DNA of 64,000 nucleotides from Acidobacteriota bacterium (GCA_021816455.1 JAKAXU010000007.1:40407-104406), one strand, 5' to 3'; shown: positions 27,540 through 36,860, counted from the first letter of the stretch. The notes: generated by a model from the letters alone, not told the origin. A program made the numbers and translations.

Positions 27540-28496
27540 GTGATCCGGCAAACGATCAGTTGCGACATGTGTGGGGCTGACAAGAAGGAAACGAATCATT
27601 GGTTTGTGGCGCTGGAAGGCGACGGCGAGCTGCGTCTGGGAACGTGGGCGGCGCTGGGCAAGCGTCGTCGTGGCGCGAGGCATCTGTGCGGGCAAAAGTG
27701 CCTGTACAAGTTGGTAGATGATTTCTTTGTGGTGCGCGCAAATGGCGCACGCGCGGCGGCGGAAGAGGGGTTGTCAGCATCGCAGGCGATCGAGGAAGGC
27801 GCGACTGAGGCCGGGCTGGGAGCAGCCATCGATTTTGACGATTTCGAGTCGTCGGCGCAATTGATTCCGCCGCCGGGAAAACCTGTGCGCGTGAATATGG
27901 ACGCGGCAAAGGCAATGACGGCGGATGCGGGAAAGACAGTATCCCGCTCCACAGCAGCCCGGCTCGTCGCATCCCGGCCAGTAGCAACGAAGTCTGTTTC
28001 GGCGAATCTGGCAACGGCCAGTCCAGTGGTGACCAGTTCGGCAGCGACCGGTGTGGCCGGAGCAACAAAATCCGCAGTCTCCCGCAAAGGCTACGTTGAT
28101 TCTGCTCCGACGACCGGGTGGCCCGCAGGATCTTTGGTGGTTGAACGCGAGGCCGCGAAGGTCTCCGCATCGCCCGCCGAAGTGGGGAGGTCTTCCTCCG
28201 GAGGCGCAGAGGCGAAGGCAGCAGAAACACTCACAGTAGCGGCGGCGAACGCGCTGAGAATCGAAAGGGTACGGCAGGAAACAGCTCGGATGGGAGCACC
28301 CGCTGCGACAGCCTCCCAGTGCGAGAGGTCGTCCAGCGAACGGCGAAACACGGCCGAAGCGTGGCGACGGGAGCAGGCGCGGGGAAGACAGTCCACGACG
28401 CAGATGAGACAGGGTGTCGAGAGTACCACGCTGACGCCGAGCAGGATTGAGGCGCGGCTGCATCCGATTTTGCGGCCGAGCACGCTGGAGGCGTAA
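27540..28496 (+). CDS. Hypothetical protein with N-terminal Cys-rich zinc-binding-like motif
   Basis: A 318-residue protein starting at GTG 27540, with GGGGTAAGGAAAC just upstream. The first about 60 residues contain CDMCG and, after a Lys/Arg-rich stretch, HLCGQKC, which could bind one zinc. Residues about 60-120 are acidic or mixed (FDDFESSAQLIPPPGKPVRVNM), and the rest is a low-complexity Ala/Ser/Thr/Val region ending in a basic segment (RLHPILRPSTLEA). There is no signal peptide or membrane segment. A cytosolic adaptor or nucleic-acid-binding role would be guesswork. The strong start site supports expression. Confidence 0.6.
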   Translation: MIRQTISCDMCGADKKETNHWFVALEGDGELRLGTWAALGKRRRGARHLCGQKCLYKLVDDFFVVRANGARAAAEEGLSASQAIEEGATEAGLGAAIDFDDFESSAQLIPPPGKPVRVNMDAAKAMTADAGKTVSRSTAARLVASRPVATKSVSANLATASPVVTSSAATGVAGATKSAVSRKGYVDSAPTTGWPAGSLVVEREAAKVSASPAEVGRSSSGGAEAKAAETLTVAAANALRIERVRQETARMGAPAATASQCERSSSERRNTAEAWRREQARGRQSTTQMRQGVESTTLTPSRIEARLHPILRPSTLEA

Positions 28497-28664
28497 AGTG
28501 ACTGCTCTGGGAGGGTGTTGGTGGTTGTGAGTTGAATGCGGCCGGTGGATTGCGGTATGTGGATTGCTTTCGGTCCGGTGCGGTGGCATGCGTCCGCCTG
28601 ACACGGTTTGCAGGGCCAACTTGCGTAGGAGCTATACGGACAGGACCGGATGCGCGGAGTCCGT

Positions 28665-29099
28665 TCAGCGCCCTGAGCTGCCGAAGCCCTTTTCCGCCCG
28701 GGTGGAGTCGGCAAGCGATGCGACGGCCTGGACAGGCCCGGTGAGTACGGGGATTGGGATCATCTGCGCGATCTTGTCGCCGGGGGCGATGGGAAACGGC
28801 TCGTCGGCGAGGTTGGTGAGCAGTATTTGGATTTCGCCGCGGTAGCCGGCGTCGATGACGCCGCCGGTGACGGCGATGGAGTGCGCAGCCATTGAGGAGC
28901 GGTCGCGAACGAGCAGTCCGAGGGGTTCGCCGGAGACAGGATGACGCGCCTCGACCGCGATGCCGGTACGCAGACGGGCCGAGCCGTGCGCAGGCAGAGT
29001 AGCGGATTCAAGAGCGAAGACGTCGTAGCCAAGGTCTTCGCCGGGATGAGCGACCTGTGGCAGGCGCGCGGCGGGGTCGAGCAGCAGAACACGAAGCAT
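28665..29099 (-). CDS. dut: dUTP pyrophosphatase
   Basis: This trimeric enzyme hydrolyses dUTP to dUMP, keeping uracil out of DNA and feeding thymidylate synthesis. All five dUTPase motifs are seen in the 144 residues: GEDLGYDVFA, LLVRDRSSMA, GGVIDAGYRGEIQI, APGDKIAQMIPIPV and the C-terminal arm RAEKGFGSSGR. ATG 29099 starts close to the rnpB 3' end on the same strand, about 57 bases downstream of it, so readthrough from rnpB is possible. Confidence 0.95.
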   Translation of the reverse strand: MLRVLLLDPAARLPQVAHPGEDLGYDVFALESATLPAHGSARLRTGIAVEARHPVSGEPLGLLVRDRSSMAAHSIAVTGGVIDAGYRGEIQILLTNLADEPFPIAPGDKIAQMIPIPVLTGPVQAVASLADSTRAEKGFGSSGR

Positions 29100-29155
29100 A
29101 AAGTGATTGTACGAGGCTGAGTGGGAGTGGGTCGCGGGCTGGTGCGGAAGACAGT

Positions 29156-29643
29156 GGCAGGCGGACCGATAAGCCGAATTCTGTCGTGTGCGGTCATTCC
29201 TCTAGGCACCGCATTGCTGCGGATGCTCATCAGCGACCTACCCGGAGGTTTCGGCACAAGCTGGAACCGCCTGTCACGCATCGGACCGATACGCCGCGCC
29301 GCCCGGTTCCACGGGATTGAGGCGCGTCCCTCCCTATTTGGTCTTGCTCCGTGTGGGGTTTACCTTGCCTTCGACTTCACAGCCGAAGCGGTGCGCTCTT
29401 ACCGCACCTTTTCACCCTTACCCCGATGGAATGAGAGCAAGCTCTCATTCGTGTAGCGGCGCGTCGCAAAGGGCGCATCCGCTCACCAAGGCGGTATGTT
29501 TTCTGTGGCACTGGCCGTCCGCGAGCCTTAAAGCTCGCGTCCCGGACGTTATCCGGCACACTGTCCTATGGAGTTCGGACTTTCCTCTGGCGGCGTGGCG
29601 GCATGCCGCATGGCCGTCAGCGACCGCATAGTCCGCCTGCCTG
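29156..29643 (-). ncRNA. rnpB: RNase P catalytic RNA
   Basis: The catalytic RNA that trims 5' leaders of tRNA precursors. Read on the minus strand, it begins CAGGCAGGCGGAC and soon has the highly conserved CAGAGGAAAGTCCGAACTCC; near the 3' end lies ACAGAATTCGGCTTATCGG, the universal closing segment. The terminal sequences GGCAGGCGGAC and GTCCGCCTGCC pair to form helix P1, fixing both ends. The length of about 488 nt is longer than the 380-400 nt common for type A, implying extended arms; one such arm includes GCGAGCTTTAAGGCTCGC. It lies between dut and mtaB with its 5' end facing mtaB. Confidence 0.95.
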
Positions 29644-29649
29644 ATTGAT

Positions 29650-29677
29650 TGTATATGGGGTTGTGAAAGGATGGAAA
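29650..29677 (-). promoter_or_regulatory. rnpB: Probable sigma-70-type promoter of rnpB
   Basis: On the minus strand TTTCCA and TATACA are separated by 16 bases, and the -10 element is seven bases upstream of the inferred rnpB 5' end. Position and spacing are right; the -35 box is weak. Confidence 0.5.
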
Positions 29678-29695
29678 GCAGAAGAGGGATGGAGC

Positions 29696-31147
29696 TTGGG
29701 GACGTTTGCCGTGGAGAACTTCGGATGCAGGGCAGCGCGGGCCGATGGTGAGGCTGCTGCGGCGGAACTGCGCGTGCGCGGACTGACAGAGTGCGGACTG
29801 GATCAGGCGGCGGTAATTGTGGTCAATACGTGCAGCGTGACGGCGGAGGCGGATCGTGAAGCGCGGGCATTTGTACGGAGAGTGCGACGAAGGAATCCGG
29901 AGGCACGGGTCGTAATGACGGGCTGCTACGCGCAGCGTGCGCCGGAGGAGGTGGCTGCGCTGGAGGGTGTCCTTGCGGTGGTGGGCAACAGCCACAAGGG
30001 ATTGTTGCCGGAGATTGTGGAGCGGTTGGCAAGGGATCGGAAGGCAATGCGCGCTGCGGCTGGGGCAGATGGGAACGTGGCGACGGGCGATGCGCTGATT
30101 CCGGCAGCGCGGTTGATGAGCACCTCGGCGGTGTGGGCGGATGACGCCTTTGCGCATGCGTGGATGGAGTCGGCGGGCGTGGCGCATTGGTCGGCGGTCG
30201 GCGGGCAGACGAGGCCAAACCTGAAGATTCAGGAAGGGTGCGGAAATCGCTGTTCGTTTTGCGTGATTCCGTGGACGCGAGGCGGGTCTCGCAGCATGGC
30301 GGCAAACCGGGTTTTGGATGAGGTGCGCGGGTTTGTAGCGGCTGGTGGACGGGAACTGGTGCTGTCGGGGATCAATCTGGGCCACTGGGGGCGCGAGCTG
30401 AAAGAGGATGCCGCGGCACGGATGGGCGGTCTGGCCTGGCTGGTGCGACGCGTTCTGGATGAGACGTCGCTGGAGCGAGTGAGGCTGAGTTCAATTGAGC
30501 CGATGGACTGGACTCCGGAGTTGATCGCCGTCATGGCAGAACATGGCGGAACGACGCAGGGCGCTCGCGTGGCGCGGCATGCGCATCTTCCTTTGCAGTC
30601 GGGCAGCGATGGGGTGCTGCGGCGCATGCACCGACGATATCGCCCGTGGCATTACGCCGCGAAGGTACAGGCATTGATGGCCGCATGCGGCGACGAGCTT
30701 GCATTGGGTGCGGATGTGATGGTGGGATTTCCCGGCGAAACAGATGCCGAGTTCGAGGAGAGCCTGCGGTTTGTCGAGTCGCTGCCATTCGCGTACCTGC
30801 ATGTATTTCCGTTTTCCGCACGGCCCGGAACAGAAGGTTGGAGGATGCATGCTGATCAACCGGTGGCGAGCGCTGCGGTGAAGGAGCGGATGGTGCGAAT
30901 GCGCGCCGCGGGTGCGTCGAAAGCGCAAGAGTTTCACCTGCGTATGCATGGGCGCAGACTGTGCGCGCTGACACTGCACACGCCGGAGCACATGCGCGCG
31001 AAGGGGCGGACGCTGACATTGACGGAGAATTTTCTGGAATTGGAAGTGTCGGGCGCGTTGGCGGCGAATGAACGGATTGTGGTGGTGGTGGGTGATGCGG
31101 AGTTGGTGGAGATGGAAGCAGTGGCCCAGCCTGCGACTATAACGTGA
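29696..31147 (+). CDS. mtaB: tRNA methylthiotransferase, MtaB-like radical SAM enzyme
   Basis: A radical-SAM enzyme adding a methylthio group to t6A37 of tRNAs (MtaB branch) or a closely related modification. Cluster-binding cysteines of the UPF0004 domain occur in NFGCRAARADGEA, VVNTCSV and VMTGCY; the radical SAM site is EGCGNRCSFCVIPWTRGGSRS, followed by ELVLSGINLGHWGREL. The C-terminal TRAM-like segment (LHTPEHMRAKGRTLTLTENFLELEV) is present. The ORF can be extended to 29645, but TTG 29696 with GAGGG upstream gives a normal N-terminus and leaves the rnpB promoter free; GTG 29663 is another option. The 'FGCR' rather than 'FGCQ/YGCQMN' start favours MtaB over MiaB. Confidence 0.88.
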   Translation: MGTFAVENFGCRAARADGEAAAAELRVRGLTECGLDQAAVIVVNTCSVTAEADREARAFVRRVRRRNPEARVVMTGCYAQRAPEEVAALEGVLAVVGNSHKGLLPEIVERLARDRKAMRAAAGADGNVATGDALIPAARLMSTSAVWADDAFAHAWMESAGVAHWSAVGGQTRPNLKIQEGCGNRCSFCVIPWTRGGSRSMAANRVLDEVRGFVAAGGRELVLSGINLGHWGRELKEDAAARMGGLAWLVRRVLDETSLERVRLSSIEPMDWTPELIAVMAEHGGTTQGARVARHAHLPLQSGSDGVLRRMHRRYRPWHYAAKVQALMAACGDELALGADVMVGFPGETDAEFEESLRFVESLPFAYLHVFPFSARPGTEGWRMHADQPVASAAVKERMVRMRAAGASKAQEFHLRMHGRRLCALTLHTPEHMRAKGRTLTLTENFLELEVSGALAANERIVVVVGDAELVEMEAVAQPATIT

Positions 31148-31270
31148 AGGAGTTGGCCTTCGGGCTGAAATTGTGTGATCGCCGCATTTTGCAAGATGCA
31201 CAGACATCCGGCGCAGTCGGGTCAGCAGCCGGTTGTGTGGGGTGAGGGATTGGCGTAGAACTGAGTAGAG

Positions 31271-31702
31271 ATGATGCGACTGCGACAGGCTGGAATAGCG
31301 GTGGTGCTGGTCGCGCTGCTGCTGACGGGGGTGGATGCCTCGGCGCTGGAGACGCTGGTGGCGGCGTGGAGCAGCGGATGGGATGCGCCGACCGCTCTTG
31401 AAGCGCGGCTGCCGGCGTGCTGCCGAAGGCATGGCAATCATCACTGCCCGATGATGGACGGTGGAGACGCGAACAGCAGGGTAGGCGTCGACGCACATCG
31501 GGCGAGAGTGCACAGTGTGTGCGGATGTTGCCAGGATGGCGCTGCGCGCGCGATGACGTCGGCGACTGCGTGGATGTCGGGTGCGATGGTGCTGGATGTT
31601 CGCGCGAGCGCAGAGGCGCTGCGAAGCGTGTGCCGAGAGCGACGAGCGCGATCGGTTAAGGGCAGGCAGTGGCGGGATCGCGGACCGCCGATGTCGCTCT
31701 GA
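31271..31702 (+). CDS. Small exported Cys/His-rich hypothetical protein
   Basis: A 143-residue protein with a clear signal segment (AGIAVVLVALLLTGVDASA) and two cysteine/histidine clusters, LPACCRRHGNHHCPMM and VHSVCGCCQDG, that could hold a metal ion. The last third is Arg-rich. It precedes the TonB-dependent receptor by about 160 bases on the same strand, so a shared role in metal handling is conceivable but unproven. Start ATG 31271 (or 31274) follows GAGTAGAG. The family is unknown to me beyond vague resemblance to other acidobacterial small exported proteins. Confidence 0.55.
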   Translation: MMRLRQAGIAVVLVALLLTGVDASALETLVAAWSSGWDAPTALEARLPACCRRHGNHHCPMMDGGDANSRVGVDAHRARVHSVCGCCQDGAARAMTSATAWMSGAMVLDVRASAEALRSVCRERRARSVKGRQWRDRGPPMSL

Positions 31703-31864
31703 AGCAGAGTGCGAACCGCGTCGGCGGCAGCACGGAAATTTTCCGGGACAAAAAAAGATGTGCAATGAGCGAACACTGGCCGCATCGTGACGATGCGGTT
31801 GAGGAGATTCGCCCTGGCAGCGTGTCGGCAAGTAGGTTGCGAGCGACGCGACGGAGATGGTGAG

Positions 31865-34156
31865 ATGCGCAGAGGGTGCGTGTGGGCGATTTGGTGTGTT
31901 TTTGTGATGCTGCGTTGCAGCACGATGGCGTGGGGGACGGATTTGGCAGCGGTGCATGGTGTAGTGCATGATCCGCAACATTTTCCGGTCCCCAGGGCAA
32001 GCGTGGAGATGAAGGCGGTCAGTTCGGATCTGAAGTTTGAGGTGGTCACGGATGGCCTCGGCGAGTTTGACCTGACGGGTGTGCCGATCGGTACGTACCG
32101 CCTGACGGTGGTGGCGATGGGGTTTGCGCCGGTGACGAGTACGGTAACCGTTGAGGCAGGGGTACGCTCTGTGCTGCATTTTTCGCTGAGCATGGGAACG
32201 GTGCAACAGACGGTGACGGCTCAAGCGACGCAGACCGATACCGTGACGCCGACGACGACTGTGAACCGCGAACAGATTGCCGAGACGCCGGGTGCTGACC
32301 GCACACTGGGGACAGCGATGATTACCGATTACGTCCCAGGGGCGCTGATGGCGCACGATATGCTGCATGTGCGCGGCGGGCACCAGACGACCTGGATGCT
32401 GGATGGCGTGGCGATTCCGAATACAAAGATTGCGTCAAACGTGGGACCACAGATCGATCCTGGGGATATTGAGCAACTGGAGGTGGATCGAGGAAGCTAT
32501 TCGGCGGAGTTAGGCGACAGGACTTATGGGGTCTTCGACGTGCTACCGCGGAATGGATTTGAGCGGGACAGGCAGGGCGACGTGCGAACGATAGGCGGGA
32601 ATCTGGGTGAGGCGGAGATGCAGATTTCGCTGGGCAATCACACGGCGCGGACGGCGTGGTACACAAGTGTGACCGGATCGCGGGCAAACTATGGACTGCA
32701 AACGCCGGTCGCGGCAATCTACCATGACAGTACAAACTCCGAGAGCATCTTCGGGTCAGTGATTCGCAACCAGACGGAAAAGGATCAACTGCGGTTTGTG
32801 GGGCAGTATCGCCAGGATTACTTCGATATTCCGTATGACCCGAGCACCACGGATTATGAGGCTACGTCGGGGTACTACGCTTCCGAGGGGCTGCGGGATG
32901 CGCAGCAGGAACGGGATGCATTCCTGATTTCTAACTGGGTGCATACGGTAAGTCCGAAGCTGACCTACCAGGTGGCGCCGTTCTATCACTTCAACGAGGC
33001 GAACTACAATTCGCTGCCGACGGATATGCCAGTGGCGACAACGTGGCATCAGCGGTCCAACTATGCAGGAATGCAGACGGATGCGCATGCGGAGCTGCCA
33101 AGGAATAGTGCGTCTGGTGGGTTATATAGCTTTTATCAGGCAGAGAACGATCTGTTCGGATTGCGGGTAAATGACGGCTCGGCGGCAAACGTGCCGGTTC
33201 AGCCGGCGGCGACAGACGCAGGGCTGGTGGAGTTCTATATCGAAGACCACTGGCGCGTGAACCAGTGGATCACACTGCTTGGAGGAATGCGGTTCTCGAT
33301 CTTTCGCAGCCTGCTGAATGAGGAGGCGAATTATCCGCGAATTGGAGCGACAGTGCGGCTTCCGAGGTTGAACTGGGTGCTACGTGGCTTCTATGGGCAC
33401 TATTTCCAGCCGGCTCCTGTGGAGACGGTTTCGACAGGGCTGCTGGATTATGTGACGCATCAGGCAGGGGAGAACGTTTTTGTTCCGCTGCCTTCGGAGC
33501 GCGACGAGGAACACCAGTTCGGGATCGAGATCCCCGAATGGGGGTGGTTGCTGGACGTGGATAACTTCGAGACGCGGGTCAATAATTTTCTGGATCACTC
33601 GAATGTGGGCGAGTCGAATATCTATTTCCCGATTGCGGTGGATGGAGCACTGATTCGCGGCTGGGAGATGGCGCTGCATTCGCCCGAGGTGGCGCGGCGA
33701 GGGCAGTTTTATCTGACGTATTCGAACCAGATTGCGGAGGAGCGCGGGACGGTGATCGGCGGATTTGCCTGCTCGATTCCAACCGACCCTTCGTGTGACA
33801 TCGGGCCGGCGTATGTGCCGGTGGACCACGACCAGCGGGACACGCTGAATACAGGATTTACGGTGCAGTTGCCGCGGCAATCGTGGTTTGCTTCGAATGT
33901 GTATTACGGGTCGGGACTGCACAATGGGCTGGCGGGGGCACATGAGGGACCGTACAACGCGAATTACCTGCCGGCGCACACGACATTCGATATCTCAGGC
34001 GGCAAGAGCTTTGGCGAGAGATGGAGGGCGTCGGCGACAGTGGTGAATGTGACGAATCATCGTGTACTGCTGGACAACTCGATTACAGTCGGAGGGTTTC
34101 ATTTCAATGATCCGCGGATGGTGTACGGAGAACTGAGGTATCGATTTCGCTTTTGA
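31865..34156 (+). CDS. TonB-dependent outer-membrane receptor with carboxypeptidase-regulatory-like N-terminus
   Basis: An outer-membrane gated transporter of about 763 residues. ATG 31865 is chosen because GGAGATGGTGAG precedes it and a signal peptide follows (CVWAIWCVFVMLRCSTMAWG). Next comes a beta-sandwich of the CarboxypepD_reg type (VHGVVHDPQHFPVPRASVEMKAV...GEFDLTGVPIGTYRLTVVAMGF), then a plug (MLHVRGGHQTTWMLDGVAIPN...IDPGDIEQLEVDRGSYSAELGDR) and a long barrel rich in aromatic strand ends, finishing RYRFRF. There is no obvious SusD partner, so it is not a classic SusCD pair; the ligand is unknown. A short hairpin lies after the stop. Confidence 0.88.
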   Translation: MRRGCVWAIWCVFVMLRCSTMAWGTDLAAVHGVVHDPQHFPVPRASVEMKAVSSDLKFEVVTDGLGEFDLTGVPIGTYRLTVVAMGFAPVTSTVTVEAGVRSVLHFSLSMGTVQQTVTAQATQTDTVTPTTTVNREQIAETPGADRTLGTAMITDYVPGALMAHDMLHVRGGHQTTWMLDGVAIPNTKIASNVGPQIDPGDIEQLEVDRGSYSAELGDRTYGVFDVLPRNGFERDRQGDVRTIGGNLGEAEMQISLGNHTARTAWYTSVTGSRANYGLQTPVAAIYHDSTNSESIFGSVIRNQTEKDQLRFVGQYRQDYFDIPYDPSTTDYEATSGYYASEGLRDAQQERDAFLISNWVHTVSPKLTYQVAPFYHFNEANYNSLPTDMPVATTWHQRSNYAGMQTDAHAELPRNSASGGLYSFYQAENDLFGLRVNDGSAANVPVQPAATDAGLVEFYIEDHWRVNQWITLLGGMRFSIFRSLLNEEANYPRIGATVRLPRLNWVLRGFYGHYFQPAPVETVSTGLLDYVTHQAGENVFVPLPSERDEEHQFGIEIPEWGWLLDVDNFETRVNNFLDHSNVGESNIYFPIAVDGALIRGWEMALHSPEVARRGQFYLTYSNQIAEERGTVIGGFACSIPTDPSCDIGPAYVPVDHDQRDTLNTGFTVQLPRQSWFASNVYYGSGLHNGLAGAHEGPYNANYLPAHTTFDISGGKSFGERWRASATVVNVTNHRVLLDNSITVGGFHFNDPRMVYGELRYRFRF

Positions 34157-34180
34157 GCGAGGCAGGAACGAGTCTGCGAA

Positions 34181-34201
34181 CAGCCGGGCGTGGCCCGGCT
34201 G
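34181..34201. terminator. Short GC-rich hairpin between convergent receptor and oxidoreductase
   Basis: CAGCCGGGC, loop GTG, GCCCGGCTG is a perfect 9-bp stem 25 bases after the receptor stop and just before the stop of the oppositely oriented oxidoreductase. It is placed to end both transcripts; the T tract is lacking. Confidence 0.55.
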
Positions 34202-34202
34202 A

Positions 34203-35171
34203 TTACGGGATGAGCAGGAGCTTACCGGTGGTTTTGCGAGATGCGATGTCAATCAGCGCCTGAGCGGCTTCCGCGAGTGGGTAAGTGTGTTCGGTGCGAA
34301 GAGTGAGCGAGCCATCGGCGACCCAGCCGAGGACATCCGCTGCTCGGGATTCGAGCTCACTGCGGGTCTGGACATAATGGGCGAGTGTAGGGCGCGTGAC
34401 GTAAAGTGAGCCTTTGGTATTGAGCAGGATGGGATCGAAGGGCGGCACGGCGCCGCTCGATGCCCCAAAGAGGACAAGCATGCCACGCGGACGCAGGCAC
34501 TCCAGGCTGCCTGCAAAGGTTGTTTTGCCGACCGAGTCGTAGACAACATCGACGCCGCGGCCGTCAGTGAGTCGGCGGGTTTCTGCAACGAAATCAGATT
34601 GGGTATAAAGGATGATCTCATCAGCCCCTGCAGAGCGAGCGAGCGCGGCTTTTTCCGGCGTGGAGACGGTGGTGAGGACGCGTGTGCCAATTCGATGGGC
34701 AAGCTGCGTGAGCAGCAGACCCACCCCACCGGCCGCTGCGTGGATGAGAGCGGTGTCACCGGGCTTGAGTGGGAAGGTGGAAAAAGCAAGATAGTGCGCC
34801 GTGAGTCCCTGCAGGAACGCGGCGGCGGCCTGGTGGAGATCGAGTGCAGGCGGGACGCGGACGAGTTGCATGGCAGGCACAAGCGCATATTCGGCGTAGG
34901 CTCCACACACGGCTGCGGAGACGACATGGTCACCAGTGGCAAAGCCGGTCACACCTTCACCGAGCGCGACGACGGTGCCGGAAGCCTCCATGCCAAGAGT
35001 GAGCGGTAACGCAGCAGGATAACGGCCCTCGCGGAAGTAAATCTCGATGAAGTTGACTCCGGTGGCGGCAATTTTGAGCAATACCTGACCAGGGCCGGGC
35101 GTGGGGATGGGAATGTCGACCAGTTGCATGACCTCTGGGCCGCCAGTGCGGTTGATCTGGATTGCCTTCAT
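34203..35171 (-). CDS. NADPH:quinone oxidoreductase, zinc-independent MDR family
   Basis: A cytosolic medium-chain dehydrogenase/reductase of the QorA type, reducing quinones or enones with NADPH. The ORF reaches 35303, but ATG 35171 is preceded by AAGGAG and begins MKAIQINRTGGPEVMQLVDIP, the standard family start, giving 322 residues. Key segments are GVNFIEIYFREGRYPAALP near residue 40, GDHVVSA, and the nucleotide-binding HAAAGGVGLLLTQLAHRIG followed by GADEIILYT and VDVVYDSVGKTTF. Catalytic zinc ligands are absent, as expected. The gene is monocistronic at the border of the polysaccharide locus. Confidence 0.92.
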   Translation of the reverse strand: MKAIQINRTGGPEVMQLVDIPIPTPGPGQVLLKIAATGVNFIEIYFREGRYPAALPLTLGMEASGTVVALGEGVTGFATGDHVVSAAVCGAYAEYALVPAMQLVRVPPALDLHQAAAAFLQGLTAHYLAFSTFPLKPGDTALIHAAAGGVGLLLTQLAHRIGTRVLTTVSTPEKAALARSAGADEIILYTQSDFVAETRRLTDGRGVDVVYDSVGKTTFAGSLECLRPRGMLVLFGASSGAVPPFDPILLNTKGSLYVTRPTLAHYVQTRSELESRAADVLGWVADGSLTLRTEHTYPLAEAAQALIDIASRKTTGKLLLIP

Positions 35172-35500
35172 TGGGGATATCTCCTTACGGAATGGGCGAG
35201 TTGGATTGTCTTCGCAATTGATTGTATTCGGACAGCTTAATTCAGTCAGCGCCATCCAGGGACACGACTCATGGCAGGGTTGCGCCGACGTGGAAATACT
35301 CAAGCCGAGGGATCACGTCTTTCGGGGAAGTGCCATGCAAATGTACCTGATCGGTTCCACGTATAGCCTGTATGAGTTCTATATGTAAGGCACCTTATGG
35401 CCAGAAGCGTAGCACGTGTGGGCTATTGTCGGGTAATCAAGCTCTGGGTAGAGTGAAGACATTCAGTTCAACGGGAACTTCCCCATATCTCTTGATTTGG
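35172..35500. other. Divergent intergenic region at the start of the polysaccharide locus
   Basis: This 330-base stretch separates the oxidoreductase from the PilZ gene and should hold promoters for both. The small ORFs in it carry no domain and no good ribosome site. GC content falls visibly from here on. I see no clear operator. Confidence 0.4.
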
Positions 35501-35899
35501 ATGAAGAATTCAAATGGCGAAGCCGGGATCGACGATATGGATACGGGAAAGAACGAGAGTAGTTCCGTAGGTCCGAAGGAAGATCGGAAGGTGGCACTCA
35601 GTCGCGCACAAAGATTCGCGATTCAGGCAAATGTTCGTTTTCGTGTGCGCGGAGAACGGCTGTGGAGAGAGGGCGTAACGGAAAACATCAGCAATACGGG
35701 CCTCCTCTTTCGATCGAATGAGATGGTGCAAAAGGACAGTATGGTGGAAATGACTATTGATTTACCAGCTGGGAGTAAATTTGCAGGGAATGCAAAGATG
35801 ATCTGCCAGGGAAAAGTAATTCGATCTTGGGAGTACGTCCAGGGATTTGGTGCGCTCACGGCGGTCAATATCAAGAGTTCTCGTTTGACTCGTCGGTGA
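35501..35899 (+). CDS. PilZ-domain protein
   Basis: A 132-residue (or 120 from ATG 35537) cytosolic protein whose C-terminal about 95 residues form a PilZ fold: RAQRFAIQANVRFRV, GVTENISNTGLLFRS and VEMTIDLPAGSKFAGNAKMICQGKVIRSWEY. PilZ domains bind cyclic di-GMP through RxxxR and D/NxSxxG; here NISNTG matches the second motif fairly well, while the first (R-A-Q-R) is close to the needed spacing. It opens the polysaccharide locus, suggesting c-di-GMP-linked control of synthesis. The 350 bases before the next gene leave room for a separate promoter. Confidence 0.8.
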   Translation: MKNSNGEAGIDDMDTGKNESSSVGPKEDRKVALSRAQRFAIQANVRFRVRGERLWREGVTENISNTGLLFRSNEMVQKDSMVEMTIDLPAGSKFAGNAKMICQGKVIRSWEYVQGFGALTAVNIKSSRLTRR

Positions 35900-36251
35900 T
35901 GGTGAATATCTGTGTTGCCGGACTGTTGGAAGAAGTGGAAGTTTGTGGCAGTGCGATTGAGATATTTTCTTCCAGACGTGGAGGATTGCGACTGGAGATG
36001 GTTGTGGAAGGTAGGCCGAATGCGCTGTCTGGCATAAGCCTCCGGCAGCAATGAGAGTGAGCCGAAGTATGCAAAAGGCCACTTGATGTACTGGGGAATC
36101 GTGGGTCGGCGCCATATTGTAGCGGAGGCGCCGAGGCAGAAACGTAATTTTATGAGTGCGGCGCGGGTGCTGTAACTCACAGGGCGAAGCTTTACCCTGA
36201 GTGCTATAGCATCGAGCTTTTCTCAGTTTTTGTTTGTCTTGGTGAGGGACG
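35900..36251. other. 352-base leader region before the NusG-like gene
   Basis: No protein gene is supported here. The final part has AT-rich sequence (GAGCTTTTCTCAGTTTTTGTTTGTC) that could contain a promoter for the long operon or a leader acted on by the downstream antiterminator. No defined hairpin or ops-like element could be picked out by eye. Confidence 0.4.
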
Positions 36252-36860
36252 ATGCGAGCGAGTGAAGTCGGGGTTACTTTGGACGTAAGTGCTTGCCTGG
36301 GTTGGTGGGCTGTGTACACACGCCACCAGCACGAAAAGCGTGTCAGCCAAATGCTCTTGGCCAAAGGCATGGAAATCTTCCTTCCTGTGTACCAATCTGT
36401 GCGAAAGTGGAAGGATCGAAGTGTTCAACTTGAACTCCCGCTCTTTCCCGGGTATGTGTTCGTTCGTGAGAGTCTGACCAATCGACTCCAGATTGCCTCG
36501 ACGCCTGGCGTCCACACAATTGTTTCCAGAGGTGAAAACTTCGCTGTTATTCCGGGCGAAGAAATTGAAGCGCTTCGCCGGGCTGCAAGAGAGGACTCCG
36601 GAATTGAGCCGCATCCATTTCTTTGTAATGGTGATCCGGTTCGCGTCATTCGCGGCCCGCTTAAGGGTGTACGAGGTTTTCTGGTGCGGCGTAAAAATAT
36701 CAGTCGTCTGGTTCTGTCAGTAGAGATGCTTGCACAGTCGGCATCTGTCGAGGTGGATTTAGCTGACGTTGAGCCGGCGCGAGGGACAGCTGAATACTGT
36801 CATGCAGATTCCGTCAATATTCTGCGGGAGATGGTTGCTTCGCAGCAGATACATTGCTGA
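36252..36860 (+). CDS. NusG-family transcription antiterminator (UpxY/RfaH-like)
   Basis: A specialised NusG paralogue; relatives such as RfaH, LoaP and UpxY let RNA polymerase read through long surface-polysaccharide operons. The 202-residue protein has an NGN domain (WWAVYTRHQHEKRVSQMLLAKGMEIFLPVYQSVRKWKDR...PLFPGYVFVR) and a KOW segment (NGDPVRVIRGPLKGVRGFLVRRK). Its place as the second gene of the locus, on the same strand and just before the export gene, strongly suggests operon-specific control. It overlaps the extended ORF of the export protein, but the true start of that protein lies 116 bases downstream. Whether it needs a leader sequence is unknown. Confidence 0.9.
   Translation: MRASEVGVTLDVSACLGWWAVYTRHQHEKRVSQMLLAKGMEIFLPVYQSVRKWKDRSVQLELPLFPGYVFVRESLTNRLQIASTPGVHTIVSRGENFAVIPGEEIEALRRAAREDSGIEPHPFLCNGDPVRVIRGPLKGVRGFLVRRKNISRLVLSVEMLAQSASVEVDLADVEPARGTAEYCHADSVNILREMVASQQIHC

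Noticed and set aside
30491-32383. 630-codon minus-strand ORF
   Set aside because: It is antisense to mtaB and the TonB-dependent receptor, His/Arg-rich shadow sequence without any motif; the plus-strand genes are well supported.
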